A stretch of 8,332 bases of DNA, taken from assembly GCA_945787625.1 (NCBI GenBank), contig CALZJL010000044.1, forward strand, positions 1 through 8,332, read 5' to 3'. The DNA comes from an uncultured Prevotellaceae bacterium. Its GTDB lineage: Bacteria; Bacteroidota; Bacteroidia; Bacteroidales; Bacteroidaceae. The translations under genes were made by a program, and so were the position numbers. Numbering within the stretch: position 1 is the stretch's first letter; each line of letters begins with the position of its first letter. Below are positions 1-6,395 of this stretch, one piece after another. The notes beneath the pieces were generated by a model. That model worked only from the letters and a program-made list of their open reading frames with translations, made no database searches and had not been told where the DNA came from.

Positions 1-5
1 AAAAC

Positions 6-1913
6 TCACACCTTCTCCAACGCTTCAGCCCATCTCTGTTCGGCTTCGGAGAGCTGTTTCTTTAGCTTGGCGTGCTTCTCGTATAGCGAGAGGTCTTGTG
101 AACCTTCGGGGGTGGCCATCTGTGTTTCCAACGCTGCTACCGCGCCTTCGAGCAAAACGATTTCGTCTTCGGCGGCCTTGATTTCGCGCTCTATTTTCTG
201 ACGCTGACGGGCTTGGGCTTTCTGCTCTTCGTAGCTGAGCTTGTTGGCATTGGCTGGTTTGACTGCTTCCTTGGGCTTGGCTGGGACTTGTGTCAAGGAT
301 TGTATTTGCTCCTCGTTGTGGAGTCTGATCCAATCGTATATGCCCCCTAAGTACTCACGCACGCCTCCGTTCTTGAACTCGTAGACTCGCTCTACGAGAC
401 CATCGAGGAAGTCTCGGTCGTGACTCACGATGATTACCGTACCGTCAAAGTCGCGTATCGCTTCTTTGAGGACGTCCTTGGACTTCAGATCCAAATGATT
501 CGTGGGCTCGTCGAGTATGAGGAGATTGACGGGTTCGAGCAGGAGCTTGATCATGGCTAACCGTGTTCGCTCTCCGCCCGAGAGTACTTTGACTTTCTTG
601 TCGCTCGCCTCGCCTCCAAACATGAATGCTCCCAAGATGTCGCGTATCTTGAGTCTGATGTCGCCTCGCGCCACACGGTCGATAGTTTCAAAAACAGTCA
701 GCTCGCCATCGAGCAGCTGTGCCTTATTTTGTGCAAAATAGCCTATCTGTACGTTATGTCCCACCTTGACCGTACCCTCAAAGGGAATCTCGCCCATGAT
801 ACACTTGACCATAGTCGACTTGCCTTCGCCGTTTCTGCCTACGAAGGCCACTTTCTCACCTCGCTTGACCGTGAGGTTGACGTGCTCGAAGACCACACGG
901 TCATACACCTTCTTTGCATCTTCGCATATCACGGGATAATCTCCGCTGCGCTGCGAACAGGTGAATTTGAGATGCAGGGCAGAATTGTCGACTTCGTCCA
1001 CCTCGATGGGTATCATCTTTTCGAGCTGGCGCAAACGTTGCTGCACCTGTATGGCCTTGGTGGCCTGATAGCGGAATCGGTCTACGAACTGGCGTATATC
1101 GGCTATCTCGCGTTGCTGGTTTTCGTAGGCCCGTAGCTGCTGCTCGCGCCGCTCTACACGCAGATTGACATATTCATCATATTTGACTTTGTAGTCGTAG
1201 ATTCGGCCACACGAGATTTCGATAGTGCGGTTTGTGACGTTGTTTATGAATGCTCTGTCGTGGCTCACCAGAATCACAGCACCTGCATAAGTTTGGATAA
1301 ACTGTTCGAACCACTGTATTGACTCGATGTCGAGATGGTTGGTAGGCTCGTCGAGCAACAATACATCGGGGTGCTGGAGCAGGATTTTTGCAAGTTCCAC
1401 ACGCATTCGCCACCCTCCGGAGAATTCGCACGTAGGTCTGTCAAGGTCTCTCTGTGTGAAACCAAGCCCTGCCAGCGTCCTTTCCATCTTGCCCATATAC
1501 TCCTGTCCTCCCATCATGTCGAGCCTCTCCTGCAAGTGTGAAAAACGTTCACAAAGCTGCATATATCCCTCACTCTCGTAGTCCTCGCGCTGAGCCATCT
1601 CGCTCTGCATTGCCTCAAGTTCATCGTTCAGCTCCTTGATATGGGCAAAGGCTTTTGCTGCTTCTTCTCTGACGGTACATGAGTCGCTCAACACCATCAC
1701 CTGAGGCAGATACCCAACGGTAGTATCACGCGGAATGCTCACCCCACCCTCCGTGGCATGTTCCTCACCGGCTATTATCTTGAGCATCGTACTCTTGCCT
1801 GCTCCATTCTTGCCTACCAAGGCTATCCTGTCACGATCGTTAACGACATACGATATGCCGCTGAACAATGGTTTTGCTCCAAATTCAACCGAAAGATTAT
1901 CAATAGATATCAT
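6..1913 (-). CDS. ABC-F family ATP-binding protein (ribosome-associated translation factor)
   Basis: A 635-residue soluble ATPase with two ABC domains and no membrane segment, the layout of the ABC-F family, whose members bind the ribosomal E site and act on stalled or initiating ribosomes. First domain: Walker A GKNGAGKST (34-42), signature SGGW (165-168), Walker B LLLDEP (185-190), H-loop SHD (217-219). Second domain: Walker A GRNGEGKST (359-367), signature LSGGE (444-448), Walker B LLILDEP (464-470), H-loop SHD (497-499). The charged helical linker (about 245-305) contains FVDRFRYQATKA, typical of the family's tRNA-contacting linker. It is short, as in housekeeping ABC-F proteins rather than the long-linker antibiotic-protection type (inference). 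The last 80 residues form a Uup-like coiled coil rich in Lys, Glu, Ala and Gln. The start MISIDNLSVEF was chosen because the family begins there and a promoter core lies just upstream; the open frame extends 102 codons further but crosses a terminator and the neighbouring gene. The stop TGA is at 8-6. The exact subfamily is not assigned. Confidence 0.95.
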   Translation of the reverse strand: MISIDNLSVEFGAKPLFSGISYVVNDRDRIALVGKNGAGKSTMLKIIAGEEHATEGGVSIPRDTTVGYLPQVMVLSDSCTVREEAAKAFAHIKELNDELEAMQSEMAQREDYESEGYMQLCERFSHLQERLDMMGGQEYMGKMERTLAGLGFTQRDLDRPTCEFSGGWRMRVELAKILLQHPDVLLLDEPTNHLDIESIQWFEQFIQTYAGAVILVSHDRAFINNVTNRTIEISCGRIYDYKVKYDEYVNLRVERREQQLRAYENQQREIADIRQFVDRFRYQATKAIQVQQRLRQLEKMIPIEVDEVDNSALHLKFTCSQRSGDYPVICEDAKKVYDRVVFEHVNLTVKRGEKVAFVGRNGEGKSTMVKCIMGEIPFEGTVKVGHNVQIGYFAQNKAQLLDGELTVFETIDRVARGDIRLKIRDILGAFMFGGEASDKKVKVLSGGERTRLAMIKLLLEPVNLLILDEPTNHLDLKSKDVLKEAIRDFDGTVIIVSHDRDFLDGLVERVYEFKNGGVREYLGGIYDWIRLHNEEQIQSLTQVPAKPKEAVKPANANKLSYEEQKAQARQRQKIEREIKAAEDEIVLLEGAVAALETQMATPEGSQDLSLYEKHAKLKKQLSEAEQRWAEALEKV

Positions 1914-1938
1914 CTGACTATTTTCTCTTTTTACGCTA

Positions 1939-1946
1939 CAAAGATA
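1939..1946 (-). promoter_or_regulatory. Bacteroidota-type -7 promoter element of the ABC-F gene
   Basis: Reading the minus strand, TATCTTTG matches the Bacteroidota -7 consensus TAnnTTTG. It lies 25 bases before the ABC-F start codon, so the leader would be only about 20 bases, and it comes after the terminator of the upstream operon. No good TTTG element is seen at the usual 19-21 base distance (ATAG at 19), so only the -7 half is supported. Confidence 0.55.
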
Positions 1947-1980
1947 CGATTCTTTTGCCAAAAAAACTATTATAAGGGTG

Positions 1981-2021
1981 AAAAAAATTACACACTCCCA
2001 TAAAGTTGACGGGAGTGTGTA
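1981..2021 (-). terminator. Intrinsic terminator of the envelope operon
   Basis: A perfect 11-bp inverted repeat (1989-1999 with 2011-2021, arms containing ACACACTCCC and GGGAGTGTGT) encloses an 11-base loop. On the minus strand it is followed within one base by a run of seven U (1987-1981). It lies about 40 bases after the stop codon of the Spy-like gene and before the ABC-F promoter core, so it should end the upstream transcript. The plus-strand side has no T-run, so the direction is clear. Confidence 0.88.
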
Positions 2022-2061
2022 TATGTGTTTATAAGTTGCAAGTCGGCAAATGCTCAACCTC

Positions 2062-2649
2062 TCATTTCTTCTCGCATGATTTCTTAGTGCACGAATTCTC
2101 TGAGCAAGACTTCTTGTCGCATTTCTGCTTGCAGTCACAGGACTTCTTGTCGCCGTTTGGCTTCTTTCCAGCCCGCGCTCCCGGGTGCTTCTTGCCGTTA
2201 AACTCGCCGAGCATACCACGATGGAACTTGTCTTCTGCTTTTACGATACGGAAAGCCTTCTCGGCTGACACGGCCTTGCACATACGCTTGTAGTAATCAG
2301 ATTCGAGCGACACAGCCTGTTTGTTGAGCTCGGCGATGCGGAGGAGAGCCTTCTCAAAGTCACTACCAGGCTTTGTCTCACGCTTGATTTTCAGCATTTG
2401 CATGTGAAGCTCGCGCTGTTTGTCCTTGAGCTCCTTAAAGATTGGGAGCACAGCCTTGGCTTCCTCGGGAGTAAGCTCAGCCTTCTTTGTGAGAAATGAA
2501 TCCATACGGGCGCAAAATTCCTTATGATTGAATCGCTCGCGTCCTTGCGCACGTCCTTGACCCTGACCTTGACGCTGACACTGACCCTGTGGCTGCGCAC
2601 ACGCAACACCTGACACAAATAGTACAATTGCAAAAATTAACTGCTTCAT
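2062..2649 (-). CDS. Exported Spy/CpxP-like protein with a Cys/Lys-rich C-terminal tail
   Basis: A 195-residue protein, probably periplasmic. Residues 1-19 form a signal peptide (MKQLIFAIVLFVSGVACAQ) with a likely signal peptidase I site after the ACA. C17 is not in a good lipobox (Gly at -3), so a lipoprotein is less likely. Residues 21-38 are a Gln/Gly/Arg-rich low-complexity tract. The core (about 40-150) is charged, helical and rich in Lys and Glu, and contains LTPEEAKAVLPIFKEL (59-74), resembling the LTxxQ-type helices of Spy, CpxP and ZraP. The tail (167-195) has six Cys (171, 173, 177, 182, 187, 192), with DKKSC twice and SENSC and TKKSC in between and after. A good Shine-Dalgarno-like AAAAGG sits 8 bases before the ATG, which supports this start. 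It is the last gene before a terminator, 53 bases after the putative anti-sigma gene. A chaperone or sensor role is inferred; the family match is by pattern only. Confidence 0.75.
   Translation of the reverse strand: MKQLIFAIVLFVSGVACAQPQGQCQRQGQGQGRAQGRERFNHKEFCARMDSFLTKKAELTPEEAKAVLPIFKELKDKQRELHMQMLKIKRETKPGSDFEKALLRIAELNKQAVSLESDYYKRMCKAVSAEKAFRIVKAEDKFHRGMLGEFNGKKHPGARAGKKPNGDKKSCDCKQKCDKKSCSENSCTKKSCEKK
2108..2153. repeat. 13-bp in-frame direct repeat in the Cys-rich tail
   Basis: GACTTCTTGTCGC occurs at 2108-2120 and again at 2141-2153. The 33-base offset equals 11 codons, so both copies encode DKKSC in the tail of the Spy-like protein. It probably records expansion of the tail by internal duplication. 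Confidence 0.75.
2536..2589. repeat. Hexamer-like low-complexity tract encoding Gln-Gly/Arg repeats
   Basis: The plus strand shows imperfect repeats of CTGACC/CTTGAC and of CGTCCTTG. They encode residues 21-38 of the Spy-like protein, an alternating Gln-Gly/Gln-Arg stretch directly after the signal peptide. The units are in frame, so copy-number change would not break the gene. Confidence 0.6.
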
Positions 2650-2702
2650 CTTGTATTCCTTTTAATAGTCCATTATTATATTGTCACGATTTCTACATGA
2701 TT

Positions 2703-3032
2703 CTAATCGACCTCAGCAAGATACAATTCTATCTCAGTATTGTCTATCATTGCCCAATCAAGCTCGTCCTGATCGTATTCGCCCTCTGCGACGGCGACTG
2801 TCGGAGCATCTGGCTCTGCGGCATAATACGCGAGAAGACCTGTCGTGGCAATCAATCCCGTCATAGCTGCCGCTATTGCCAAGCGCGGCCAAAGGGGGAC
2901 GACGCGACGCTTGCTCTCGCCCTTGCGTATACGCTCCATTATAGTGTCTGGTAGCGTATCGAAATATCCCTCAGGAACCTTGAAAGGATTCGCCTTCGGA
3001 AGAGCATCTATGTCAAACTTATCTTGCTTCAT
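2703..3032 (-). CDS. Small single-pass membrane protein, putative anti-sigma factor
   Basis: A 109-residue protein with a polar N-terminal half, one hydrophobic segment at about 49-71 (LAIAAAMTGLIATTGLLAYY) preceded by the basic stretch KGESKRR, and a short acidic C-terminal tail. By the positive-inside rule the N-terminus would be cytoplasmic and the last 38 residues or so periplasmic. The NPFKVPEGYFDTLP motif (15-28) is one I associate with small Bacteroidota membrane proteins encoded next to ECF sigma factors. The gene starts 30 bases after the sigma factor stop and 53 bases before the Spy-like gene. Position and topology suggest it holds the sigma factor at the membrane, but no recognised zinc-binding anti-sigma (ZAS) motif is present, so this is inference. 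A purine-rich AAAGAG before the ATG supports the start. Confidence 0.65.
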   Translation of the reverse strand: MKQDKFDIDALPKANPFKVPEGYFDTLPDTIMERIRKGESKRRVVPLWPRLAIAAAMTGLIATTGLLAYYAAEPDAPTVAVAEGEYDQDELDWAMIDNTEIELYLAEVD

Positions 3033-3062
3033 ATCTCTTTGATGTTATTATATAGAAAAAGT

Positions 3063-3617
3063 TTAATCGAGCGACTCAAAATATTTTGTTATTTTATCCA
3101 CAGCATGATGATATGAAGCCTTGAGCGCACCGATACTCGTATCGAGTATCCGACTCATATCCTGATATTTCATCTCTTGAAAATATTTCAGAGTGAAGAC
3201 TTCACGCTGCTTGGGAGGGAGAGTAGAAATTGCCTCCTGAAGTTGGCGTTGCGTCTCGTCACCATCGAAAAACGGGTCTCCCTCCAGCTGCATAGGCTGA
3301 CACGCCTCATCGTCAGCATCTGTCGGAGAGTCAATCGAGACCTGAGGCCTCTTGGCACGAAGGTGACTGCGAGTCTCTCGCGTCGCAATGATATACAGCC
3401 ATGTGTCTATACTACTCTCACCGCGAAACGAATCGAGGTTCATCCAAGCCTTCATAAAGGTATTTTGCAGTATATCGTCAGCATCATCATGAGTACCCAC
3501 CATACGGCGTATCTGCCAATATAGTTTCTCCTGATTAGCCCTGATGATTTGAGTGAAAGCAGCCTCACGCATACGAGGAGAGGACAGCCTGCTTACAAGG
3601 TCTTCGGTATTCAACAT
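3063..3617 (-). CDS. ECF-type RNA polymerase sigma factor (sigma-70 family)
   Basis: At 184 residues this is the usual size for an extracytoplasmic-function sigma factor, which directs RNA polymerase to a small regulon. Region 2 covers about 24-92: DADDILQNTFMKAW (45-58) is the classic core-binding helix, and SFRGESSIDTWLYIIATR (63-80) is the part that opens the -10 DNA. An acidic linker follows (about 97-122, containing DADDE), then region 4 at about 124-181 with LPPKQREVFTLKYFQEMKY and the helix-turn-helix SIGALKASYHHA that reads the -35 element. Regions 1 and 3 are absent, as expected for ECF members. The start lies only 13 bases after the stop of the L,D-transpeptidase gene with no promoter core in between, which points to shared transcription. 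The next gene is the putative anti-sigma factor. The target promoter motif cannot be told from this window. Confidence 0.93.
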   Translation of the reverse strand: MLNTEDLVSRLSSPRMREAAFTQIIRANQEKLYWQIRRMVGTHDDADDILQNTFMKAWMNLDSFRGESSIDTWLYIIATRETRSHLRAKRPQVSIDSPTDADDEACQPMQLEGDPFFDGDETQRQLQEAISTLPPKQREVFTLKYFQEMKYQDMSRILDTSIGALKASYHHAVDKITKYFESLD

Positions 3618-3630
3618 GAGCAGTTTAGAT

Positions 3631-5016
3631 TTAGTCCAGCATCTCCCATATCACAGCATCATAACCATAACTGTCCGGACACTGGTGCATTGTGCCCTGC
3701 GCGTCAAAATACAGAGTCTGATAATCTATCCATACACGCGTAGGAGTATACGGACTGGTAGCCTTGATTTCCGGGAGCGAGTCAGTAGTATTGAGAGCAG
3801 GGAGGTCGATAGACTGGCGTATCCTGTCGACAAGACGCTCCGAAGGCTTGGGGCCGAGCAGGAAGACACAGAGGTCAAGAGGCTTCTCCACCCTGACGCA
3901 ACCATGGCTCACAGCCCTGACCTTACGATTGAAAGCCGAAGGATTGTTCGTGTCATGAAGATATACGGAATAGCGGTTGGGAAAACGAAAAATGATTCGC
4001 CCCAACGAATTGCCAGCACCCTTTTCCTGACGTATGATGTAGCGAGCACTGCGCAGCTGTTGTGCAGAAAGAGTCGTAGGGTCGACATGCAACCCATTCT
4101 CACGACTGATGGCAGTCATATTATTGCGAGCAAAATAGGCAGAATCACCAATGTGTCGGGGAACAATCTCATTGCGTATGATAGACTGCGGCACTACCCA
4201 ATAAGGATTGAATTCTATCTGCGATATACGGCTCATGAGCAACGGAGACTTGTGAGCCTGATTGCCAGCACAAATCTTCATCGTTATGAGCGAGTCACGC
4301 TCGGTGTCTACGGCCGTCAGCATAAACTCAGGCAGATTGACCCAGATAAACTGCCCACTATCCGGACGAGGATAACGCCAGCGTCCACGTTCGAGAGCAA
4401 TGCGACAAAGGCGCACCAGAGCACTATCACCCTGCTCCTTGGCTCGCAGCAGTTCCTTCTGCACCCTGAGATAGTGCGATGAAGATGGTAGTATCCCAGT
4501 AAGCACGACAGGCAGAGAACCATTGTCCAAAGCAGTCAGAACCACATTGTCAAAACTATCCGAAGGCTCCTCGACAGGGAGGTCAAAGAGATGACGATAC
4601 GACTTGTACTCATGGTCCGCATCCTTGAGCAAATGATTGAATACCTCACCAGGCCTGACCATGCCATATCGCATCATACGCGAGTACCTTATGAGTTGAC
4701 ACGTATACATGCTATCCATACGCGCCATGAGCGTATCCGCCTCAGGGCCAAACCGCCTCGTCTCAAAAACAGCGCGAAGACTGTCGACATCAGCCCTCAT
4801 CTCGGCAATGGGGAATACACTCGGGTCTATGCCATGACGATACGCCTCGTCAAGATGACCAAGCAAAGTATCAGCCAGAGAGGTAGGCCCATCGGAGTCT
4901 ATCCACCTATATTGCGACGTGTCTGCTATGAGAGAAGAAGAATCGCCACCCTTGCAGGCAGCGAGCATAACCAAGACTAAAGTAGCGATTGAGAATACTT
5001 GATGTACATGGCGCAT
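3631..5016 (-). CDS. Lipoprotein L,D-transpeptidase, YcbB/LdtD-like (YkuD domain)
   Basis: A 461-residue cell-wall enzyme expected to form 3-3 cross-links between peptidoglycan stems, or to attach other groups to them, in the periplasm. Residues 1-21 are a lipoprotein signal with lipobox LAAC (C21). Residues about 45-180 resemble the helical scaffold domain of YcbB proteins (AYRHGIDPSVF at 58-68; YTCQLIRYSRMMRYGMVRP at 104-122). The YkuD catalytic domain spans about 240-390: FNPYWVVPQSI (269-279) is the typical family entry, H354 in YSVYLHDT, and SHGCVRV (370-376) with nucleophile C373. The C-terminal part (about 424-455, TPTRVWIDYQTLYFDAQG then PDSYGYDA) matches the end of YcbB-type enzymes, so the protein looks complete. 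A 26-codon longer frame exists, but its start would overlap the upstream gene and precede the signal peptide; ATG at 5016 is preferred. It begins 26 bases after the small CTD protein gene, so the two are likely co-transcribed. Confidence 0.9.
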   Translation of the reverse strand: MRHVHQVFSIATLVLVMLAACKGGDSSSLIADTSQYRWIDSDGPTSLADTLLGHLDEAYRHGIDPSVFPIAEMRADVDSLRAVFETRRFGPEADTLMARMDSMYTCQLIRYSRMMRYGMVRPGEVFNHLLKDADHEYKSYRHLFDLPVEEPSDSFDNVVLTALDNGSLPVVLTGILPSSSHYLRVQKELLRAKEQGDSALVRLCRIALERGRWRYPRPDSGQFIWVNLPEFMLTAVDTERDSLITMKICAGNQAHKSPLLMSRISQIEFNPYWVVPQSIIRNEIVPRHIGDSAYFARNNMTAISRENGLHVDPTTLSAQQLRSARYIIRQEKGAGNSLGRIIFRFPNRYSVYLHDTNNPSAFNRKVRAVSHGCVRVEKPLDLCVFLLGPKPSERLVDRIRQSIDLPALNTTDSLPEIKATSPYTPTRVWIDYQTLYFDAQGTMHQCPDSYGYDAVIWEMLD

Positions 5017-5042
5017 AAGAGAGAACCGAGGGAAAAGAAAGA

Positions 5043-5339
5043 TTATTTCACAGTGATTTTTCTCACAAGTTTTCCCACCTTTAATATATAGCAACCACGA
5101 GTCAACGTCAAAGCTATTTGCCTGTCATTGCTATCTATCTTTATCATCGCCACCCGAAGCCCCGTAAGGTTATATATCTCGAGGGTCATACCCTCAGCAT
5201 TAGTGATATGAACGCGATTGCCCTGCATACTCATAGACACAGCCTCCGCCTCTATCTGAGGCTCGTCAGACTGCCCATCGGCAATCACCGGAGTACCACA
5301 TAGAAGCACTGCAAAGGCTATAATCCAAAACTTTTTCAT
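5043..5339 (-). CDS. Small exported protein made almost only of a T9SS-like C-terminal sorting domain
   Basis: A 98-residue protein. Residues 1-20 (MKKFWIIAFAVLLCGTPVIA) are a signal peptide with probable cleavage before DG. An acidic, Ser/Met-rich spacer runs to about residue 40. The remainder (about 41-98) has the beta-strand pattern of the C-terminal sorting domain of Bacteroidota secreted proteins: VHITNAEG (43-50), LEIYNLTGLRV (53-63), then RGCYILKVGKLVRKITVK (81-98), including the closing KxTVK type end. In the usual case this domain sits behind a large cargo; here there is none. The ATG at 5339 starts a good signal peptide; the open frame reaches 6 codons further without support. It is the first gene of the candidate envelope operon, with a clear promoter upstream, and ends 26 bases before the L,D-transpeptidase. 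The function is unknown. It could also be a small periplasmic beta-protein not secreted by T9SS. Confidence 0.7.
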   Translation of the reverse strand: MKKFWIIAFAVLLCGTPVIADGQSDEPQIEAEAVSMSMQGNRVHITNAEGMTLEIYNLTGLRVAMIKIDSNDRQIALTLTRGCYILKVGKLVRKITVK

Positions 5340-5361
5340 TCGTCGCACGTCTATCACAACG

Positions 5362-5392
5362 CAAATGTATGATTTTTATTTTAAATAGACAA
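5362..5392 (-). promoter_or_regulatory. Promoter of the five-gene envelope operon
   Basis: On the minus strand TTG (5392-5390), a 20-base spacer and TACATTTG (5369-5362) match the Bacteroidota promoter pattern TTTG-N19 to 21-TAnnTTTG. The spacer is AT-rich. The start codon of the small CTD protein is 22 bases downstream of the -7 element, so transcription should begin about 15-18 bases before it. The element starts only about 10 bases after the rnz stop codon, with no terminator between, so read-through from rnz is possible. Confidence 0.7.
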
Positions 5393-5401
5393 GGATTTTT
5401 T

Positions 5402-6316
5402 CTAAAAAACCTCTATTTTTTGTCCTTCGAATGCCAAAATCGTATTTTTAAACACACTTTTAGCCTCTTTGAGCAATACATTTTCATCAGAGATACGCGC
5501 CGAGTAGTGTCCGATAAGGAGCTGCCCGACATGAGCCTGTGAAGCCATGGCAGCAGCCTGCACAGACGTGCTGTGCATCGTCTTCAGAGCCCTGTCCAGA
5601 TCGTCGCGAGTAAAGGTAGCCTCATGGTATAAAAGATTGACGCCCTCAATAATCCTCGCATTCTGAGGCATGTAGCGAGTGTCCGAGCAATAAGCATAAC
5701 TCTTGGCCGGAGCAGCAGGAGTCGTAAGACGCTCATGAGGCAAGTAAGTACCGTCAGGAGTAGTCCAGCCCGCCCCCATCTTGATATTATTGATCTGCGA
5801 CACAGGTATAGAGAAAGCATCAATCATCTCGCGACGTATATGAGGCAAAGACTGCGTCTCGCGAAAGAGGTAGCCGCAACAATCCACCCTATGGTCGAGC
5901 GGAATAGACTCGACCTTCACACTACGATCCTGAAACACCACATATTGTTCGTACGTACACACAGGGTGAAACACCACCTCATACTCCATACTCCGGCAAT
6001 ACATATCGAGCGTAAGATTAACCAAAGGCTCCACATCCTGCGGAGCGTGAATATGCAACTGAGCCGTACGCCCCAAGAGAGCCATCGAACTGATCAGCCC
6101 CGGCAAGCCAAAGACATGGTCACCATGATTATGAGAGATGAAAATATGCCCCACCTTGAGCATCGCAAGTCCGAGTCTCTGCATCGTCACCTGCACACCC
6201 TCACCACAGTCTATCATATAATACTTGCCACGCAGCTCCAGCAATTGCGAACTGGGCATGTGTCTCGTCGTGGGCTTTGCACTACCACATCCGAGTATGT
6301 GTAACGTCATATCCAT
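5402..6316 (-). CDS. rnz: Ribonuclease Z (tRNA 3'-end endonuclease)
   Basis: A 304-residue zinc-dependent endonuclease of the metallo-beta-lactamase fold that removes the 3' trailer of tRNA precursors, especially those lacking an encoded CCA. Motif II is complete, SHNHGDH (61-67, ligands H62, H64, D66, H67), followed by VFGLPGL (68-74) as in the RNase Z group. The other ligands are visible: H142 in LDHR, D212 in CSDTRY, the HEATF motif (231-235) and H270 in GHYSAR. The N-terminal LHILGCGSAKPTTRH (5-19) is typical of Bacteroidota members. Length fits the short bacterial form. A TTG at 6322 could extend it by two residues, and ATG 6310 would shorten it by two; I prefer ATG 6316, though no Shine-Dalgarno sequence distinguishes them. 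The gene follows rpsA after 79 bases that include a hairpin. Confidence 0.95.
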   Translation of the reverse strand: MDMTLHILGCGSAKPTTRHMPSSQLLELRGKYYMIDCGEGVQVTMQRLGLAMLKVGHIFISHNHGDHVFGLPGLISSMALLGRTAQLHIHAPQDVEPLVNLTLDMYCRSMEYEVVFHPVCTYEQYVVFQDRSVKVESIPLDHRVDCCGYLFRETQSLPHIRREMIDAFSIPVSQINNIKMGAGWTTPDGTYLPHERLTTPAAPAKSYAYCSDTRYMPQNARIIEGVNLLYHEATFTRDDLDRALKTMHSTSVQAAAMASQAHVGQLLIGHYSARISDENVLLKEAKSVFKNTILAFEGQKIEVF

Positions 6317-6335
6317 CTTCAAGAACGTATATACA

Positions 6336-6367
6336 CAAGGGATAGCCTTTTGAGGGGCTATCCCTTG
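6336..6367 (-). terminator. Perfect 12-bp hairpin between rpsA and rnz, possible terminator or attenuator
   Basis: CAAGGGATAGCC (6336-6347) and GGCTATCCCTTG (6356-6367) are exact reverse complements around an 8-base loop, a strong stem with seven G-C pairs. It begins 28 bases after the rpsA stop and ends 19 bases before the preferred rnz start. No U-run follows on either strand (the minus strand continues TGTATATACG), so classical intrinsic termination is doubtful. It may stabilise the rpsA 3' end, serve as a processing point, or limit translation of rnz. Confidence 0.5.
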
Positions 6368-6395
6368 CCACTTGTTATAGTTAGGTTAGTATCTC

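Noticed and set aside
1914..2219. In-frame extension of the ABC-F gene by 102 codons upstream
   Set aside because: It would run through the operon terminator, the promoter core and the end of the Spy-like gene, and the extra residues show no family resemblance. The ABC-F proteins begin at MISIDNLSVEF.
3553..4482. Plus-strand open frame of 309 codons opposite the L,D-transpeptidase and the sigma factor start
   Set aside because: It crosses a gene boundary on the other strand, and its product shows no signal, motif or conserved pattern. The minus-strand genes explain the region fully.
5017..5094. Longer start for the L,D-transpeptidase
   Set aside because: The 26 extra residues precede a complete lipoprotein signal (LAAC lipobox) and would overlap the small CTD gene. 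ATG 5016 gives a normal signal peptide length.
5391..5427. A/T-rich inverted repeats at the rnz stop codon (AAGGA...TCCTT and runs of A and T) as an rnz terminator
   Set aside because: The G-C part is only a few pairs, the inner A/T runs leave a two-base loop, and the region overlaps the rnz coding end, so a stable terminator is not supported.
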